Source: Bacteroidia bacterium (GTDB lineage Bacteria; Bacteroidota; Bacteroidia; AKYH767-A; OLB10). Taken from it: a stretch of 32,950 nucleotides of DNA. Positions 8,285 to 17,238 of this stretch are shown one piece after another (the first letter of the stretch is position 1; every line of letters begins with the position of its first letter). Location: assembly GCA_016788185.1 (NCBI GenBank), contig JAEUTF010000270.1:1-32950 (forward strand), written 5' to 3'. A program made the translations under genes and the position numbers. The notes under the pieces were generated by a model. That model was not told where the DNA came from. It worked only from the letters and a program-made list of their open reading frames with translations, and searched no databases.

Positions 8285-9574
8285 CTAAGCTTCCAAGTGT
8301 TCCGTGGTCTCCCTGCGCTGTTCTGCCGGCAGGAGGTAGCGAAAAAGGGCCAGCAGCATCAGGACCAGACCCGGCATCCGGTAACGAATGAGGCTGCCGA
8401 TCACCGGCGTGGTGTAGGCACTCACCACCACGATCACGGCGCCGGCGATGAAAGCAAGCACCGTCTCCGGGCATGCCGGCGTGCTGTTCTTCCGGTAGCG
8501 CAGCACAGCGGGAATCAGCAGGCATGGAAAAATCAGGTTCTCCAGAAACAAAGGAAAATAATACCAGTGGGCCAGCTGCCAGGGCCAGGGCTGGAACATA
8601 CCGTACGCAAAGGCCTCCGGCAGGTGCTTTAAAAAACTGAGCGGATCAGGAGCAAAGGAAACAGGATGCACCAAACTGCCCGAATGCATGTACACCGCAA
8701 AGCGCCACATGTTGCGTTGTTGCCCGAACAGGAGCTCGGGGACATTGATGGCGGGAATGAACAAGCCCCCCAGCAACAGAAGCGCCGTCAAGCAGGCATA
8801 GGCCAGGGTGATGGTCCGCACCGCATTTTTCATCCGGGGAAAGAGATACCAGGCCAGCAAACCGGGAAGGAAGGCCAGCAGCCAGAAGGATTTCACCAGC
8901 AGGAAGCACAAAACGAAGAAAACCATGATGGCAAAATAACCTGCCCGCCGCTGCTGGTTCCACAACTGGAAATACCGAAGGGTCATGCCCATCGCGAAAA
9001 CAAGCAGAGGCTCTTTGAGAATCGCCGAAGTCCAGATGAATACATTGGGAAGAAAGAAAATGAACAGGGCGGCCCATGGGATGGCGCTTTCCCGCCCTTC
9101 ACGGGAATAGAAAAAGCGCAGGAGGGCCAGCATGCCCAGCATGGACAATACATTGGACCAGATCAGGTGCACCCATTCATTGTTAGCTGATACCATACTC
9201 AGCAGGGCATGAAAGCGAATGACGGTACGCGCGTCGTTGTACTGATTGCCATAGCCGCTGTCGAACCAGATGTTCAGTTTTGAAAGAAATGCCAGTGTGG
9301 CCGGATCGTGATCATAATATCCGAAAACAATGCTGAAAAAAGCGGCGGGTGATGACTGAAACAAGTCATGAAAGGCCTTCGTATCGGCGAGGTAACCGTG
9401 TATATCCCCGCCCTGGTAGGTGTTGAGGTAATAGCGCGCAATGGCATACCCTCCCAGCACTTTCAACACCAGAATCAGGGGGAGTACCCAGCGGGGAACG
9501 GAGGCCGCGAAAAAAATCCGGGTGCGGGTAAACATCCAGATCAGGATCAGCAGATGCAGGACGAGGACCAGCAT
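8285..9574 (-). CDS. Polytopic membrane protein, paralogue of the upstream gene
   Basis: This 429-residue protein has about 10-12 hydrophobic segments and no family I can name with certainty. It aligns by eye with its upstream neighbour: NDARTVIRFHALL against [34 protein letters not shown] against [21 protein letters not shown], and TPVIGSLIRYRMPGL against [15 protein letters not shown]. The conserved loop with WTS...KE and the late RY(R/K)xPG motif recall polysaccharide polymerases or GT-C glycosyltransferases, so a role in surface polysaccharide assembly is possible but is inference only. Start ATG 9574 is 2 nt after the stop of the upstream paralogue, so the two are surely one operon. Confidence 0.65.
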   Translation of the reverse strand: MLVLVLHLLILIWMFTRTRIFFAASVPRWVLPLILVLKVLGGYAIARYYLNTYQGGDIHGYLADTKAFHDLFQSSPAAFFSIVFGYYDHDPATLAFLSKLNIWFDSGYGNQYNDARTVIRFHALLSMVSANNEWVHLIWSNVLSMLGMLALLRFFYSREGRESAIPWAALFIFFLPNVFIWTSAILKEPLLVFAMGMTLRYFQLWNQQRRAGYFAIMVFFVLCFLLVKSFWLLAFLPGLLAWYLFPRMKNAVRTITLAYACLTALLLLGGLFIPAINVPELLFGQQRNMWRFAVYMHSGSLVHPVSFAPDPLSFLKHLPEAFAYGMFQPWPWQLAHWYYFPLFLENLIFPCLLIPAVLRYRKNSTPACPETVLAFIAGAVIVVVSAYTTPVIGSLIRYRMPGLVLMLLALFRYLLPAEQRRETTEHLEA

Positions 9575-9576
9575 GA

Positions 9577-10893
9577 TCAGTCTTTTCTTGCCTTAAACCA
9601 GGACCAGGTTTCAGCACTCATCCAGGACCGGTAGGCTATGGCGGTGAAGGGAACCAGGAGGAAAGGGAGTCCGGGTACCTTGTATCGTACCAGTGCGCCG
9701 ATGATGGGCGTTACCCATCCCGAGAGGATGAATACGGAAACGCCAAAAATGAAAAAGGCCGGCAGCAGGCCGGGCGAGGCAGGGAAATAGTTCCGGTTGA
9801 TGCTCAAAAGCAGGACCAGCAGCAAAGTCAGTATGAAAATATTTTCGACCGCGGAGAACCACATCAGGATGTTATGGGCATGCTGCGGCAGCGGCAGCAG
9901 GAGCGTGCGCAGGAAGGCGCCGGGTGCCTCACGGATCAGGCTTTCCCAGGAAGGTTCCAGGCGCTGCACTTCCACCACGCTTTTGGCCTGCTCCTGTTCC
10001 GCTACAAAATAAAATTCCGCCTGCTTGTCGGCGATGAGCTGAGGGACCTCCCTGCCGGTAATCACCGGTGAGAGGAAACTTAGCAATACAAAATATACGG
10101 CGAAGAAGCCTGCTGTCAGGGCTACAGGATGCTTCCGGCCGTTGGAGCAGAGCACCCAGGATACAACGACCGGTACAAAGAGGAAAAAAACGTAGGCCTT
10201 TACCGTTATAAAAAGCATGGCCGCCAGCAGGATGTAAAACAGGCGAAGCAAGGAAAAGCTTTTTTCCTTCATCCAGGACGACACCTGGTACAGCAAGGTG
10301 CCCAGGGCGAAGACCAGAAAGGCCTCCTTGATCATACCGGAGGTCCACAGGAGCGTGGAGGGCAACAGATACACGATGAGGATGAGGATGACGGGGCGTC
10401 CCCTCACTGTTTCGTGGAGAACCCTGAAAATGCCGGTGAGTCCCACCATGGCCAGGAAACACATGACCACGGCATGCGGGAAATAGGTGCCCATGGTAAA
10501 AAGACGAAGGAAGGCATTGATGCGGATCATGGTCCGGCTGTCGTTGAACACCAGGTCGGTGTTGTACCAGTTCCGCATCGCATCGTAATAGGGCAGCAGG
10601 TCCGCCTCCTGCCCCCTGATTCCGGTCAGCATCCTGAAAAAATCCCAGGGATGTTCCAGGAGGGTATTGTAAATCACCGCCGAATCGTCGTAATAGCGGA
10701 AGATATCCGCATAGGCCCGGTCGGTATAGAAACGGGTGTAAATCACATAGAGGGCGAGGGCCGCGGCAATTTTAATTATAAACAGGAGGTGGAAAACCTT
10801 GACCGGAACCTGGTCTACGTGGAATATTTTCCATTTGCCAATCAAATAAATAGCCAAAAAAACAGAGGCCAGCGTGAGGGCGATTTCCAACAT
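9577..10893 (-). CDS. Polytopic membrane protein, first of a tandem paralogous pair
   Basis: The 438-residue protein is strongly hydrophobic with about 10-12 membrane segments. A soluble loop near residues 225-265 is rich in Glu and Gln. It shares the WTSGMIKE and RYKVPGLP motifs and overall length with the following gene, pointing to duplication. Its own function is not known; Wzy-like polymerase or GT-C glycosyltransferase are the candidates I would test. A perfect TATCTTTG box ends 5 nt before the ATG at 10893, so the mRNA may have almost no leader. It appears to head a transcript that continues through the paralogue and the permease. It is divergent from purL, with 123 nt between the start codons. 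Confidence 0.65.
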   Translation of the reverse strand: MLEIALTLASVFLAIYLIGKWKIFHVDQVPVKVFHLLFIIKIAAALALYVIYTRFYTDRAYADIFRYYDDSAVIYNTLLEHPWDFFRMLTGIRGQEADLLPYYDAMRNWYNTDLVFNDSRTMIRINAFLRLFTMGTYFPHAVVMCFLAMVGLTGIFRVLHETVRGRPVILILIVYLLPSTLLWTSGMIKEAFLVFALGTLLYQVSSWMKEKSFSLLRLFYILLAAMLFITVKAYVFFLFVPVVVSWVLCSNGRKHPVALTAGFFAVYFVLLSFLSPVITGREVPQLIADKQAEFYFVAEQEQAKSVVEVQRLEPSWESLIREAPGAFLRTLLLPLPQHAHNILMWFSAVENIFILTLLLVLLLSINRNYFPASPGLLPAFFIFGVSVFILSGWVTPIIGALVRYKVPGLPFLLVPFTAIAYRSWMSAETWSWFKARKD

Positions 10894-10898
10894 CGGCT

Positions 10899-10906
10899 CA
10901 AAGATA
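10899..10906 (-). promoter_or_regulatory. -7 box (TATCTTTG) of the membrane-protein operon
   Basis: A perfect TAnnTTTG element on the minus strand ends 5 nt upstream of the ATG at 10893. With the usual 4-5 nt from box to start site, transcription would begin 1-2 nt before the start codon. No clear TTG -33 element is seen. Confidence 0.45.
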
Positions 10907-10935
10907 AAATATTACGGTTATCGAGGCAGAAGGAC

Positions 10936-10943
10936 TATTTTTG
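10936..10943 (+). promoter_or_regulatory. -7 box (TATTTTTG) upstream of purL
   Basis: A perfect TAnnTTTG match, 73 nt before the purL ATG; it would leave a leader of about 69 nt. A -33 TTG is not visible. The leader has no purine-riboswitch features that I can recognise. Confidence 0.4.
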
Positions 10944-11016
10944 CAGCAGGAAAAGGGCCCGTCCGCAGCCGTTGACGAAAACGGCGGGCATTCCTTTCAC
11001 TGAAAAAACAAGCGCC

Positions 11017-13260
11017 ATGTCCTCCCCCACCGAAGAACTCACCACCGTCGAAACCGCGAAGAAACTAGGGCTTCTTCCCGAAGAATTTGAAAAAATCAAA
11101 CAGATTCTCGGACGTACCCCCAATTTTACCGAGCTGAGCATTTACTCGGTGATGTGGTCGGAGCACTGTTCCTATAAAAACTCCATCACCTGGCTCAAGA
11201 CCCTTCCCAAGGAAGGACCGCACATGCTGGCCAAGGCCGGTGAGGAAAATGCAGGGCTGGTGGCGATCGGCGACGGACTGGCCTGCGCCTTCAAAATCGA
11301 ATCACACAATCACCCCAGTGCCATCGAACCCTACCAGGGAGCAGCCACCGGAGTGGGCGGCATCAACCGCGATATTTTTACCATGGGCGCCCGTCCGATC
11401 GCTCAACTCAACTCCCTGCGATTCGGCAATCCCAAACTCGCCAAAACACAATGGCTGATGCGGGGCGTGGTGAAAGGTATCGGTGATTATGGCAATGCCT
11501 TCGGCGTACCTACGGTGGGCGGCGAAGTGTTTTTCGACGATTCCTTCAATGTCAACATCCTGGTCAATGCGATGTCGGTAGGACTGGTGAAAGCCGGAGA
11601 AACCGTATCGGCCATTTCCTACGGCGCCGGAAATCCGGTGTACATTGTAGGCTCTTCCACCGGCAAGGACGGCATTCACGGTGCTACTTTTGCCAGCGGC
11701 GATCTACACGAAGATTCACACGAAGATCTCCCTTCGGTCCAGGTGGGCGACCCCTTTATGGAAAAACTGCTCCTGGAGGCTACCCTGGAAATCATTAAAA
11801 CCGGAGCTGTGGTGGGGATGCAGGACATGGGTGCGGCCGGCATCATTTGCTCCACCAGTGAGATGTCGGCAAAAGGCCGGCACGGCATGAACATCTGGCT
11901 CGACAAGGTACCTACCCGGCAGGCCAACATGAAAGGCTGGGAAATCCTGCTCAGCGAATCGCAGGAACGCATGCTGGTGGTGGTGAAGAAAGGACAGGAA
12001 GCGGAGGTGGAGAAAATTTTTGAAAAATGGGACCTCAACTGCACGCAGATCGGGGAAGTCATCGAAGGCGAGCGCCTGCATTTCTACATGAACGGTGAAG
12101 AACTGGCCGATGTGCCGGCCGAATCGCTGGTGCTTGGCGGAGGCGCCCCGGTGTATGAGCGGGAATACAGGGAACCCGGCTACATGGCCCAGAACCGCGC
12201 CTTCAGCATCAGCCGGGTACCGGAACCTGCCGACCTGAAAGCCGTCATGCTGCACCTGGCCAGCCATCCCAACATCGCTTCTAAACGCTGGGTATATACG
12301 CAATACGATTCCATGGTAGGCACCATCAACATGAGCAGCAACCGGCCCAGTGATGCCGCCATCGTGGATGTGCGGGGCACCAAAAAAGCGCTCGCGCTGA
12401 GTGTCGACTGCAATTCACGGTATGTGTACAGCGATCCCGAACAGGGCTGCGCCATCGCCGTGGCTGAAGCTGCACGCAACATCGTGTGCTCGGGTGGCGA
12501 ACCATCGGCCGTCACCAACTGCCTCAACTTCGGCAACCCCTATAATCCCGAGGTGTACTGGCAATTCGTACACGCCATCAAAGGCATGTCAAAAGCCTGT
12601 ATAAAATTTGAAACGCCGGTGACCGGAGGCAATGTGAGTTTTTACAACCAATCAAAAAACGAGCAGGGCGAAGTCCCCGTTTTCCCGACGCCGACCATCG
12701 GCATGGTGGGCATCGTGCCGGATAAGAAAAACCAGATGACCCTCGACTTCAAAAACGAAGGAGACATTTTGTTCATGCTGGGTGCTTCACAGGAAGATAT
12801 CAATGCTTCCGAATACCTCTACTCCTACTGCGGCGTGAAAAACAGTCCGGCGCCCTATTTCAACCTCGACGAAGAATTCAAGGTACAGGAACTGGTGAAA
12901 AGCCTGATCCGTGAAAACCTGATCGAAAGCGCACACGATGTTTCCGACGGGGGCCTGTTCATCAGCCTTCTGGAATCGGCAATGGCCGGCAACCTGGGCT
13001 TCCGCATCGACAGCGATGAAGACTTCCGCAAAGACGCTTTCCTCTTCGGCGAAGCGCAAGGCAGAGTGATCGTCAGTGTCAGCCCGGAGAAACTCGATGC
13101 CTTTGTGGAGCTGGTGGCTTCCGGCGATGTGGATTTTACCAACCTCGGCGAAGTGGGTGGAAACGCGCTGGTCATCGATGAAGCTGAGTATGGCAGCGTT
13201 GAGTTTTTCAGGGAACACTATGAGCAGGCCATCGGGAACCTGATGAGCCACGAAGCCTGA
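11017..13260 (+). CDS. purL: Phosphoribosylformylglycinamidine synthase subunit PurL (small form)
   Basis: The 747-residue protein is the small PurL type. It uses ATP and ammonia to convert FGAR to FGAM in purine biosynthesis, and works in the cytoplasm with PurQ (glutaminase) and PurS. Both AIRS-like halves are present. Signature stretches include [16 protein letters not shown] (41-56, H50), [13 protein letters not shown] (93-105, nucleotide/metal site), [20 protein letters not shown] and [12 protein letters not shown] in the first half, and [16 protein letters not shown] and [14 protein letters not shown] in the second. The ATG at 11017 gives the normal family length; the open frame upstream to 10129 is antisense to another gene. 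purS and purQ are not in the window, so the complex is encoded at separate loci. It is not obviously in an operon. Confidence 0.95.
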   Translation: MSSPTEELTTVETAKKLGLLPEEFEKIKQILGRTPNFTELSIYSVMWSEHCSYKNSITWLKTLPKEGPHMLAKAGEENAGLVAIGDGLACAFKIESHNHPSAIEPYQGAATGVGGINRDIFTMGARPIAQLNSLRFGNPKLAKTQWLMRGVVKGIGDYGNAFGVPTVGGEVFFDDSFNVNILVNAMSVGLVKAGETVSAISYGAGNPVYIVGSSTGKDGIHGATFASGDLHEDSHEDLPSVQVGDPFMEKLLLEATLEIIKTGAVVGMQDMGAAGIICSTSEMSAKGRHGMNIWLDKVPTRQANMKGWEILLSESQERMLVVVKKGQEAEVEKIFEKWDLNCTQIGEVIEGERLHFYMNGEELADVPAESLVLGGGAPVYEREYREPGYMAQNRAFSISRVPEPADLKAVMLHLASHPNIASKRWVYTQYDSMVGTINMSSNRPSDAAIVDVRGTKKALALSVDCNSRYVYSDPEQGCAIAVAEAARNIVCSGGEPSAVTNCLNFGNPYNPEVYWQFVHAIKGMSKACIKFETPVTGGNVSFYNQSKNEQGEVPVFPTPTIGMVGIVPDKKNQMTLDFKNEGDILFMLGASQEDINASEYLYSYCGVKNSPAPYFNLDEEFKVQELVKSLIRENLIESAHDVSDGGLFISLLESAMAGNLGFRIDSDEDFRKDAFLFGEAQGRVIVSVSPEKLDAFVELVASGDVDFTNLGEVGGNALVIDEAEYGSVEFFREHYEQAIGNLMSHEA

Positions 13261-13302
13261 GCGCACCGGTAAAAAAACTGACGTCATGCGCAGCGGAAGG
13301 GG

Positions 13303-13650
13303 CTACTTTGCCGTCCTGTTCCGGGGCAGGTGGATGAAGTAATAGATGAATACCATCAACAATCCCAACACAAAAAAAATGGTGGAGACGGGTCGCAAGG
13401 TATCTTCATAAAAGAACTCTCCGATCATCCATACGGAGTTGGCGCAAATCCAGCTGACCACCGCCAGGTTGTGGTATAATTCGGCAAGCGCCTTCCGGTG
13501 AAGCCAGGTGATATGAAGTGCCACCCCGATGGTCGGGAAGATCATGATGAGACCCGGAATCTTAAAGTCCAGTACCCAGCAGGTATCTTTCAGCAGCCAC
13601 ATGACGATGTGCATGTTTTCGTAGGCCCGCATTTTTTCACTGATCATCAT
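13303..13650 (-). CDS. Small conserved membrane protein
   Basis: A protein of about 115 residues with three hydrophobic segments: GLIMIFPTIGVALHITWL, AVVSWICANSVWMIGEFFYE and VSTIFFVLGLLMVFIYYFI. I recall similar uncharacterised proteins in Bacteroidota with the ICANxxWMIGEFF motif, but no function is known to me. The frame is open to a start at 13710, but those extra 20 residues are polar and unlike a membrane-protein start. The ATG at 13650 (MMISEKMRAYENMH) is preferred, and 13632 is also possible. The gene is convergent with purL, 42 nt from its stop. Confidence 0.6.
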   Translation of the reverse strand: MMISEKMRAYENMHIVMWLLKDTCWVLDFKIPGLIMIFPTIGVALHITWLHRKALAELYHNLAVVSWICANSVWMIGEFFYEDTLRPVSTIFFVLGLLMVFIYYFIHLPRNRTAK

Positions 13651-13776
13651 CACGAATGTAAAAATAATTTTATTCGACCGGCGGGCGGCTTCATTTGAAA
13701 TCCCCCGCATCCGACTGAACTTTTACACGCACCTTCCTGTGCGCTTGACGAATATCATCCATCATCCTGCGATGAT

Positions 13777-13796
13777 TCAGGGAGAAAGATCCCTGA
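13777..13796. other. Inverted repeat in the Ycf48-like gene promoter region
   Basis: TCAGGGA (13777-13783) and TCCCTGA (13790-13796) form a perfect 7-bp inverted repeat around a 6-nt GAAAGA spacer. It lies 17 nt upstream of the -7 box at 13814, where a -33 element would be expected, so it may be an operator. No T-run follows, which speaks against a terminator. Confidence 0.35.
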
Positions 13797-13813
13797 GAGG
13801 GACGATTTAAGTA

Positions 13814-13821
13814 TAGCTTTG
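13814..13821 (+). promoter_or_regulatory. -7 box (TAGCTTTG) of the Ycf48-like gene
   Basis: A perfect TAnnTTTG match ending 18 nt before the ATG at 13840; predicted leader about 14 nt. No TTG is found at the -33 position, which is instead occupied by an inverted repeat. Confidence 0.45.
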
Positions 13822-13839
13822 AGATACAAAAATCTACCC

Positions 13840-15057
13840 ATGAAAAAATTGTTGAAAGCCGTTCTCCTGGTGCTGTCGATGATGGTTCTTCATCCGGATG
13901 CATACGCTCAATGGACAGCCTTGAATTCGGGTACAACGGATGGGCTTACCGCCATCAGCGTTTGCGCTCCCGATACCGCCTACGCCGTGAGTACCGACTT
14001 TGCGAATGGCGGAAAGATTCTGGCTACCAAGGACGGCAATTCCTGGATACAACAATATTCCTCACCGGTGTACCTGTTGTGTGTGTTCTTCCGCTCCTCT
14101 TTGCTGGGATGGGCCGGCGGTGGTATCATTCCCAACGGGCTGGTGCTTAAAACAACGGATGGAGGTCAGACCTGGACCACGGCCTCCACGAACCTGCACC
14201 AGGTCTATTCGCTTTTTTTCATCAACGATACCCTGGGATGGGCCATCGGGAACAATGCCATCCAGGGTCAGTGTTTCATTTACCAGACGACGGATGGCGG
14301 CTTTACCTGGACACAACAATATACCGGAACCGATTATCTGCGAAGCATTCATTTTTCATCGCCCGCTACCGGCTATGCCGCCGGCGATAACGGAAGGATC
14401 TTTAAAACGGTGAACGGAGGCCTGAACTGGTTCTTGCTTTCCACCGGTGTGGTATTTCACTTTAACGACATTGATTTTGTAAGTGACTCGATCGGATGGG
14501 CCGCAGGAGCCTATGTAAACGGAGGCTGCTATCATACCATCAACGGAGGCAGCAGCTGGACATCGCAGGCCTTGCCGGCCACCACCCCCGTCAGTTCGGT
14601 ATCGTTTATATCGCCATCCAGAGGTTGGCTGGCCGGTAACAACGGCAGTATTTATTATACGGCCAACGGCGGTCAAAACTGGACCCTCCAGAGTTCCACA
14701 GTAAGCGGTCACCTGCGCAGCATTAAGATGTACGACCACTACAACGGCTATGCCGTTGGTCAGACCGGAACCATCGTCAAATACGAATCATCCGGCACCG
14801 GACTTGTGGAAACGAAGCAGGAGGCGATGTATGTCTATCCAAATCCCGCTGAGAATTTCATTCGTCTTGCACCTTGGTCACCCGGGTCTGACCTTGAGTA
14901 TGCCATCACGGATCAGACAGGGCGTGAACTTGTCCGGGGTACGGTATCCGGCACCGATCCGGTCCTGAAGGTTTCATCCCTCCCACCGGGCATGTACCTG
15001 CTTCGTCTCGGAAATCCGGTGGTGAGGGTTCTGCGCTTTGTCAGAAGTCCGGAATAG
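13840..15057 (+). CDS. Ycf48/BNR-repeat beta-propeller protein with T9SS sorting domain
   Basis: The 405-residue protein has a signal peptide (MKKLLKA... to AYAQ, about residue 24), then a series of roughly 45-residue blades with the BNR/Asp-box motifs TTDGGQTW, TTDGGFTW, TVNGGLNW, TINGGSSW and TANGGQNW, each preceded by a GWA or GYA strand. This matches the Ycf48/HCF136-like beta-propeller, which in phototrophs assists photosystem II but in other bacteria is a generic propeller. The last 80 residues (from YVYPNPAENFIRL) are a type A T9SS sorting domain, so the protein is exported across the outer membrane and probably kept on the surface or released. The ATG at 13840 is chosen over an upstream TTG at 13819, which lies inside the promoter box. 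Confidence 0.82.
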   Translation: MKKLLKAVLLVLSMMVLHPDAYAQWTALNSGTTDGLTAISVCAPDTAYAVSTDFANGGKILATKDGNSWIQQYSSPVYLLCVFFRSSLLGWAGGGIIPNGLVLKTTDGGQTWTTASTNLHQVYSLFFINDTLGWAIGNNAIQGQCFIYQTTDGGFTWTQQYTGTDYLRSIHFSSPATGYAAGDNGRIFKTVNGGLNWFLLSTGVVFHFNDIDFVSDSIGWAAGAYVNGGCYHTINGGSSWTSQALPATTPVSSVSFISPSRGWLAGNNGSIYYTANGGQNWTLQSSTVSGHLRSIKMYDHYNGYAVGQTGTIVKYESSGTGLVETKQEAMYVYPNPAENFIRLAPWSPGSDLEYAITDQTGRELVRGTVSGTDPVLKVSSLPPGMYLLRLGNPVVRVLRFVRSPE

Positions 15058-15105
15058 CCGGTAGTGGTGCTTTGGGAAAGAACAAAGGCACTACACTGCA
15101 TTTAT

Positions 15106-15113
15106 TACCTTTG
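15106..15113 (+). promoter_or_regulatory. -7 box (TACCTTTG) directly before mtgA
   Basis: A perfect TAnnTTTG element separated from the ATG at 15118 by only four bases. With a start site 4-5 nt downstream, the mRNA would begin at the start codon. A -33 TTG is not evident. Confidence 0.5.
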
Positions 15114-15117
15114 CCGC

Positions 15118-15801
15118 ATGCTGAAAAAGATATTCCGTATTATCCTGAGGGTAGTACTGGCATTTTTCCTACTGAGTGTTTTTTCCACCCTCCTCTTCAG
15201 ATTTGTACCGGTGCCCGTCACTCCGCTCATGCTGATCCGTTATTTTGAAATGGAAGAAGGGAAGATCGACAAGGAATGGAAATCGCTGGAGGAAATTTCG
15301 GACCACTTACCCCTGGCCGTGGTTACCGCCGAAGACCAGAAATTTGAAGAGCATTTTGGTTTTGATCTTGAAGCCATTGAAAAGGCGGTGAAGTACAATG
15401 AACGGCACAAGGGGAAAAAGGTGAAAGGGGCCTCCACCATCAGCCAGCAAACAGCGAAAAATGTATTTCTCTGGCCGGGTCGCAGCTGGATCCGCAAGGG
15501 TCTGGAAGTATACTTCACCTTTCTGATTGAGTTGCTGTGGAGCAAGGAGCGGATCATGGAGGTGTACCTGAACGTGATTGAAATGGGCCCGGGAGTCTAC
15601 GGTGCCGAGGCCGCGTCAACGTATTATTTCAGGAAGCCTGCCAGCAAACTCAGTAAAAGCGAGGCGGCCTCCATTGCGGCCATCCTGCCCAACCCCATCC
15701 GCTGGTCGGCAGCAAAACCCACACCGTATATCGTAAAAAAGCGGAACTGGATCATGCGGCACATGAACAAGATTGATCTGAAAGAAATTGATCAGCCCTG
15801 A
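15118..15801 (+). CDS. mtgA: Monofunctional biosynthetic peptidoglycan transglycosylase
   Basis: The 227-residue protein polymerises lipid II into glycan strands in the periplasm. It has one N-terminal membrane anchor (residues 5-28) followed by a GT51 domain. The catalytic glutamate is in AEDQKFEEHFGFD (E72), followed by KGASTISQQTAKNVFLW (103-119) and SKERIMEVYLNVIEMGPGVYGAEAAS (142 onwards), the hallmark motifs of the family. There is no transpeptidase domain, so it is MtgA-like rather than a class A PBP. The ATG at 15118 fits the usual length; the frame is open to 15064 but that would place the promoter box inside the gene. It is a single gene, convergent with the outer-membrane-like protein gene. 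Confidence 0.92.
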   Translation: MLKKIFRIILRVVLAFFLLSVFSTLLFRFVPVPVTPLMLIRYFEMEEGKIDKEWKSLEEISDHLPLAVVTAEDQKFEEHFGFDLEAIEKAVKYNERHKGKKVKGASTISQQTAKNVFLWPGRSWIRKGLEVYFTFLIELLWSKERIMEVYLNVIEMGPGVYGAEAASTYYFRKPASKLSKSEAASIAAILPNPIRWSAAKPTPYIVKKRNWIMRHMNKIDLKEIDQP

Positions 15802-15820
15802 ACGGTCCTTCCATACCGTT
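15801..15820. terminator. Possible terminator hairpin between convergent genes
   Basis: AACGGT (15801-15806) and ACCGTT (15815-15820) form a perfect 6-bp stem around an 8-nt loop, starting at the last base of the mtgA stop codon. The following bases are A-rich rather than T-rich on this strand, so it is a weak call. Confidence 0.3.
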
Positions 15821-15852
15821 ATAAAACCTCCGGACCATTCAGAAAATACTTT

Positions 15853-16410
15853 TCAGAATCCTACATTGATCCCCGTCCGGATGACAGGATTTTCATAAAT
15901 GCGGTAATCGCCTTCTATGACATTAAACAACACCATCAGCGAAAGCGAGGTCCTGCCGCCGATGTTCTGCGCGTAGCCACCGCCCACAAAGAGGCTGCTG
16001 ATATTTTTCCGGATCAGTTTAGTGAATAACAGGTCCGGCACTTCCATGTTGATGAGTTCGTACTCGGAATACAACAATACATTTTCCATGACCTGGTACT
16101 GCGCAAACGTGCGCCCGCCGTACATATGTGTTTCGTATTTGTACCTCCGGTCGCGGTTGTCGCTGTAATACGTATACACCGGCCCGAGCCCTGCCCCGAA
16201 TTTTTCGGTGAGGCGGTAGCCGATGACCGGTGATACATTGATATAGGTCAGGGTTCCGAAACTCAATCCGAGGTTGCCCCCGAAAAACAGCCGGTCCTTC
16301 AGGGGTCTGCGTGCTTCCTTCTCCTTCACCGGAGCGGCAGGGGCGTTTTCCTGTGCACGGAGAAATACAGGGAAGAGCAGCAGGCAGAGGATCAGGGTAC
16401 TTTTTCTCAT
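15853..16410 (-). CDS. Predicted outer-membrane beta-barrel-like protein
   Basis: The 185-residue protein has a signal peptide (MRKSTLILCLLLFPVFLRAQ) and then alternating, aromatic-rich strands (FFGGNLGLSFGTLTYINVSPVIGYRL, FGAGLGPVYTYYS, YGGRTFAQYQV, SLFVGGGYAQ) ending in a phenylalanine (GINVGF). These are typical of small 8-stranded outer-membrane barrels in Bacteroidota. I do not know its ligand or function. The ATG at 16410 is chosen because the only upstream alternative (TTG 16425) falls inside the -7 box. It is divergent from the SDR gene at 16476. Confidence 0.65.
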   Translation of the reverse strand: MRKSTLILCLLLFPVFLRAQENAPAAPVKEKEARRPLKDRLFFGGNLGLSFGTLTYINVSPVIGYRLTEKFGAGLGPVYTYYSDNRDRRYKYETHMYGGRTFAQYQVMENVLLYSEYELINMEVPDLLFTKLIRKNISSLFVGGGYAQNIGGRTSLSLMVLFNVIEGDYRIYENPVIRTGINVGF

Positions 16411-16422
16411 AATTACGTGTTT

Positions 16423-16430
16423 CAAAGGTA
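16423..16430 (-). promoter_or_regulatory. -7 box (TACCTTTG) of the barrel protein gene
   Basis: A perfect TAnnTTTG element on the minus strand ending 12 nt before the ATG at 16410; predicted leader about 8 nt. It rules out the upstream TTG as a start codon. Confidence 0.5.
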
Positions 16431-16475
16431 CGACATTCGTTCATTTTTATTCCTTTGTACGTGAAATCACCATTC

Positions 16476-17183
16476 ATGCAACAAGAAAAAGCATACCTGG
16501 TCACAGGCGCCTCCTCCGGCATCGGCTATGAAACGGCCCTGGCGCTGGCGCTTGAGGAACAGAACAAAGTCATCGCGGTATCCAGAAATGCCGGCAAACT
16601 GCAACAACTCCGTGAAGCATCGGGAAATAAAATTGAAACCCATCTGTTCGACCTCGACGGCGGAAATTTCAACGAACTGTACACACGATTGGAGCAGTCG
16701 GGCCTGAAACACCTGCACGGCCTGGTGCACAATGCGGGCTTTCTGGTGAACCGCAGCTATGCCGATATCACGCGCGAGGAACTCGAACAATGTTACCGGG
16801 TGAATGTTTTTGCGCCCTTCCTCCTGAGTCAATGCCTGCTCCCCCTGCTGAAAGCGGCCGGCTCCGCCCACATCGTACACATCAGCTCCATCGGCGGTGT
16901 GCAGGGAAGTGTAAAATTCCCGGGTCTCAGTGCCTATTCCAGCAGCAAGGGCGCCCTGGCGGTGCTGAGTGAATGCCTGGCGACTGAACTGGCGCCCGAA
17001 AAAATAAAAGTCAATTGCCTGGCCCTTGGCGCCGTACAAACGGAAATGCTGAGTATGGCGTTTCCGGGATACGAAGCCCCTTTGCAGGCCCATGATATGG
17101 GTACCTTTGTATCCTGGTTTGTGGTGAACGGCCATCGGTTTTTCAATGGAAAAATTCTGCCGGTGGCGCTGAGTACCCCCTGA
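16476..17183 (+). CDS. Short-chain dehydrogenase/reductase
   Basis: The 235-residue protein is a classical SDR with TGASSGIG (10-17), HNAG near 83-86, a catalytic serine in HISSIGG and YSSSK near 155-159. Length and motifs are complete, so it should be an active NAD(P)-dependent oxidoreductase in the cytoplasm; the substrate is not evident. The ATG at 16476 is the start; the TTG at 16455 would add only seven residues and lies next to a TTCCTTTG promoter-like sequence. It is followed after 55 nt by plsC on the same strand, so a shared transcript is likely. A link with lipid metabolism is possible but unproven. Confidence 0.83.
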   Translation: MQQEKAYLVTGASSGIGYETALALALEEQNKVIAVSRNAGKLQQLREASGNKIETHLFDLDGGNFNELYTRLEQSGLKHLHGLVHNAGFLVNRSYADITREELEQCYRVNVFAPFLLSQCLLPLLKAAGSAHIVHISSIGGVQGSVKFPGLSAYSSSKGALAVLSECLATELAPEKIKVNCLALGAVQTEMLSMAFPGYEAPLQAHDMGTFVSWFVVNGHRFFNGKILPVALSTP

Positions 17184-17238
17184 AATGAATACACATCCGC
17201 CGGCCTGAACCCCTGCTTGATGAACACAGCAGCCCATC

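Noticed and set aside
8250-8525. 92-codon N-terminal extension of the permease
   Set aside because: It overlaps the end of the upstream membrane-protein gene in another frame and has no permease-like sequence. The ATG at 8249 starts a normal APC N-terminus.
10129-11016. 296-codon upstream extension of the purL frame
   Set aside because: It is antisense to the membrane-protein gene at 9577-10893, and purL has its normal N-terminus at the ATG at 11017.
13279-13286. Palindrome TGACGTCA after purL
   Set aside because: An 8-bp palindrome is expected by chance in a window of this size, and it is located downstream of two convergent genes.
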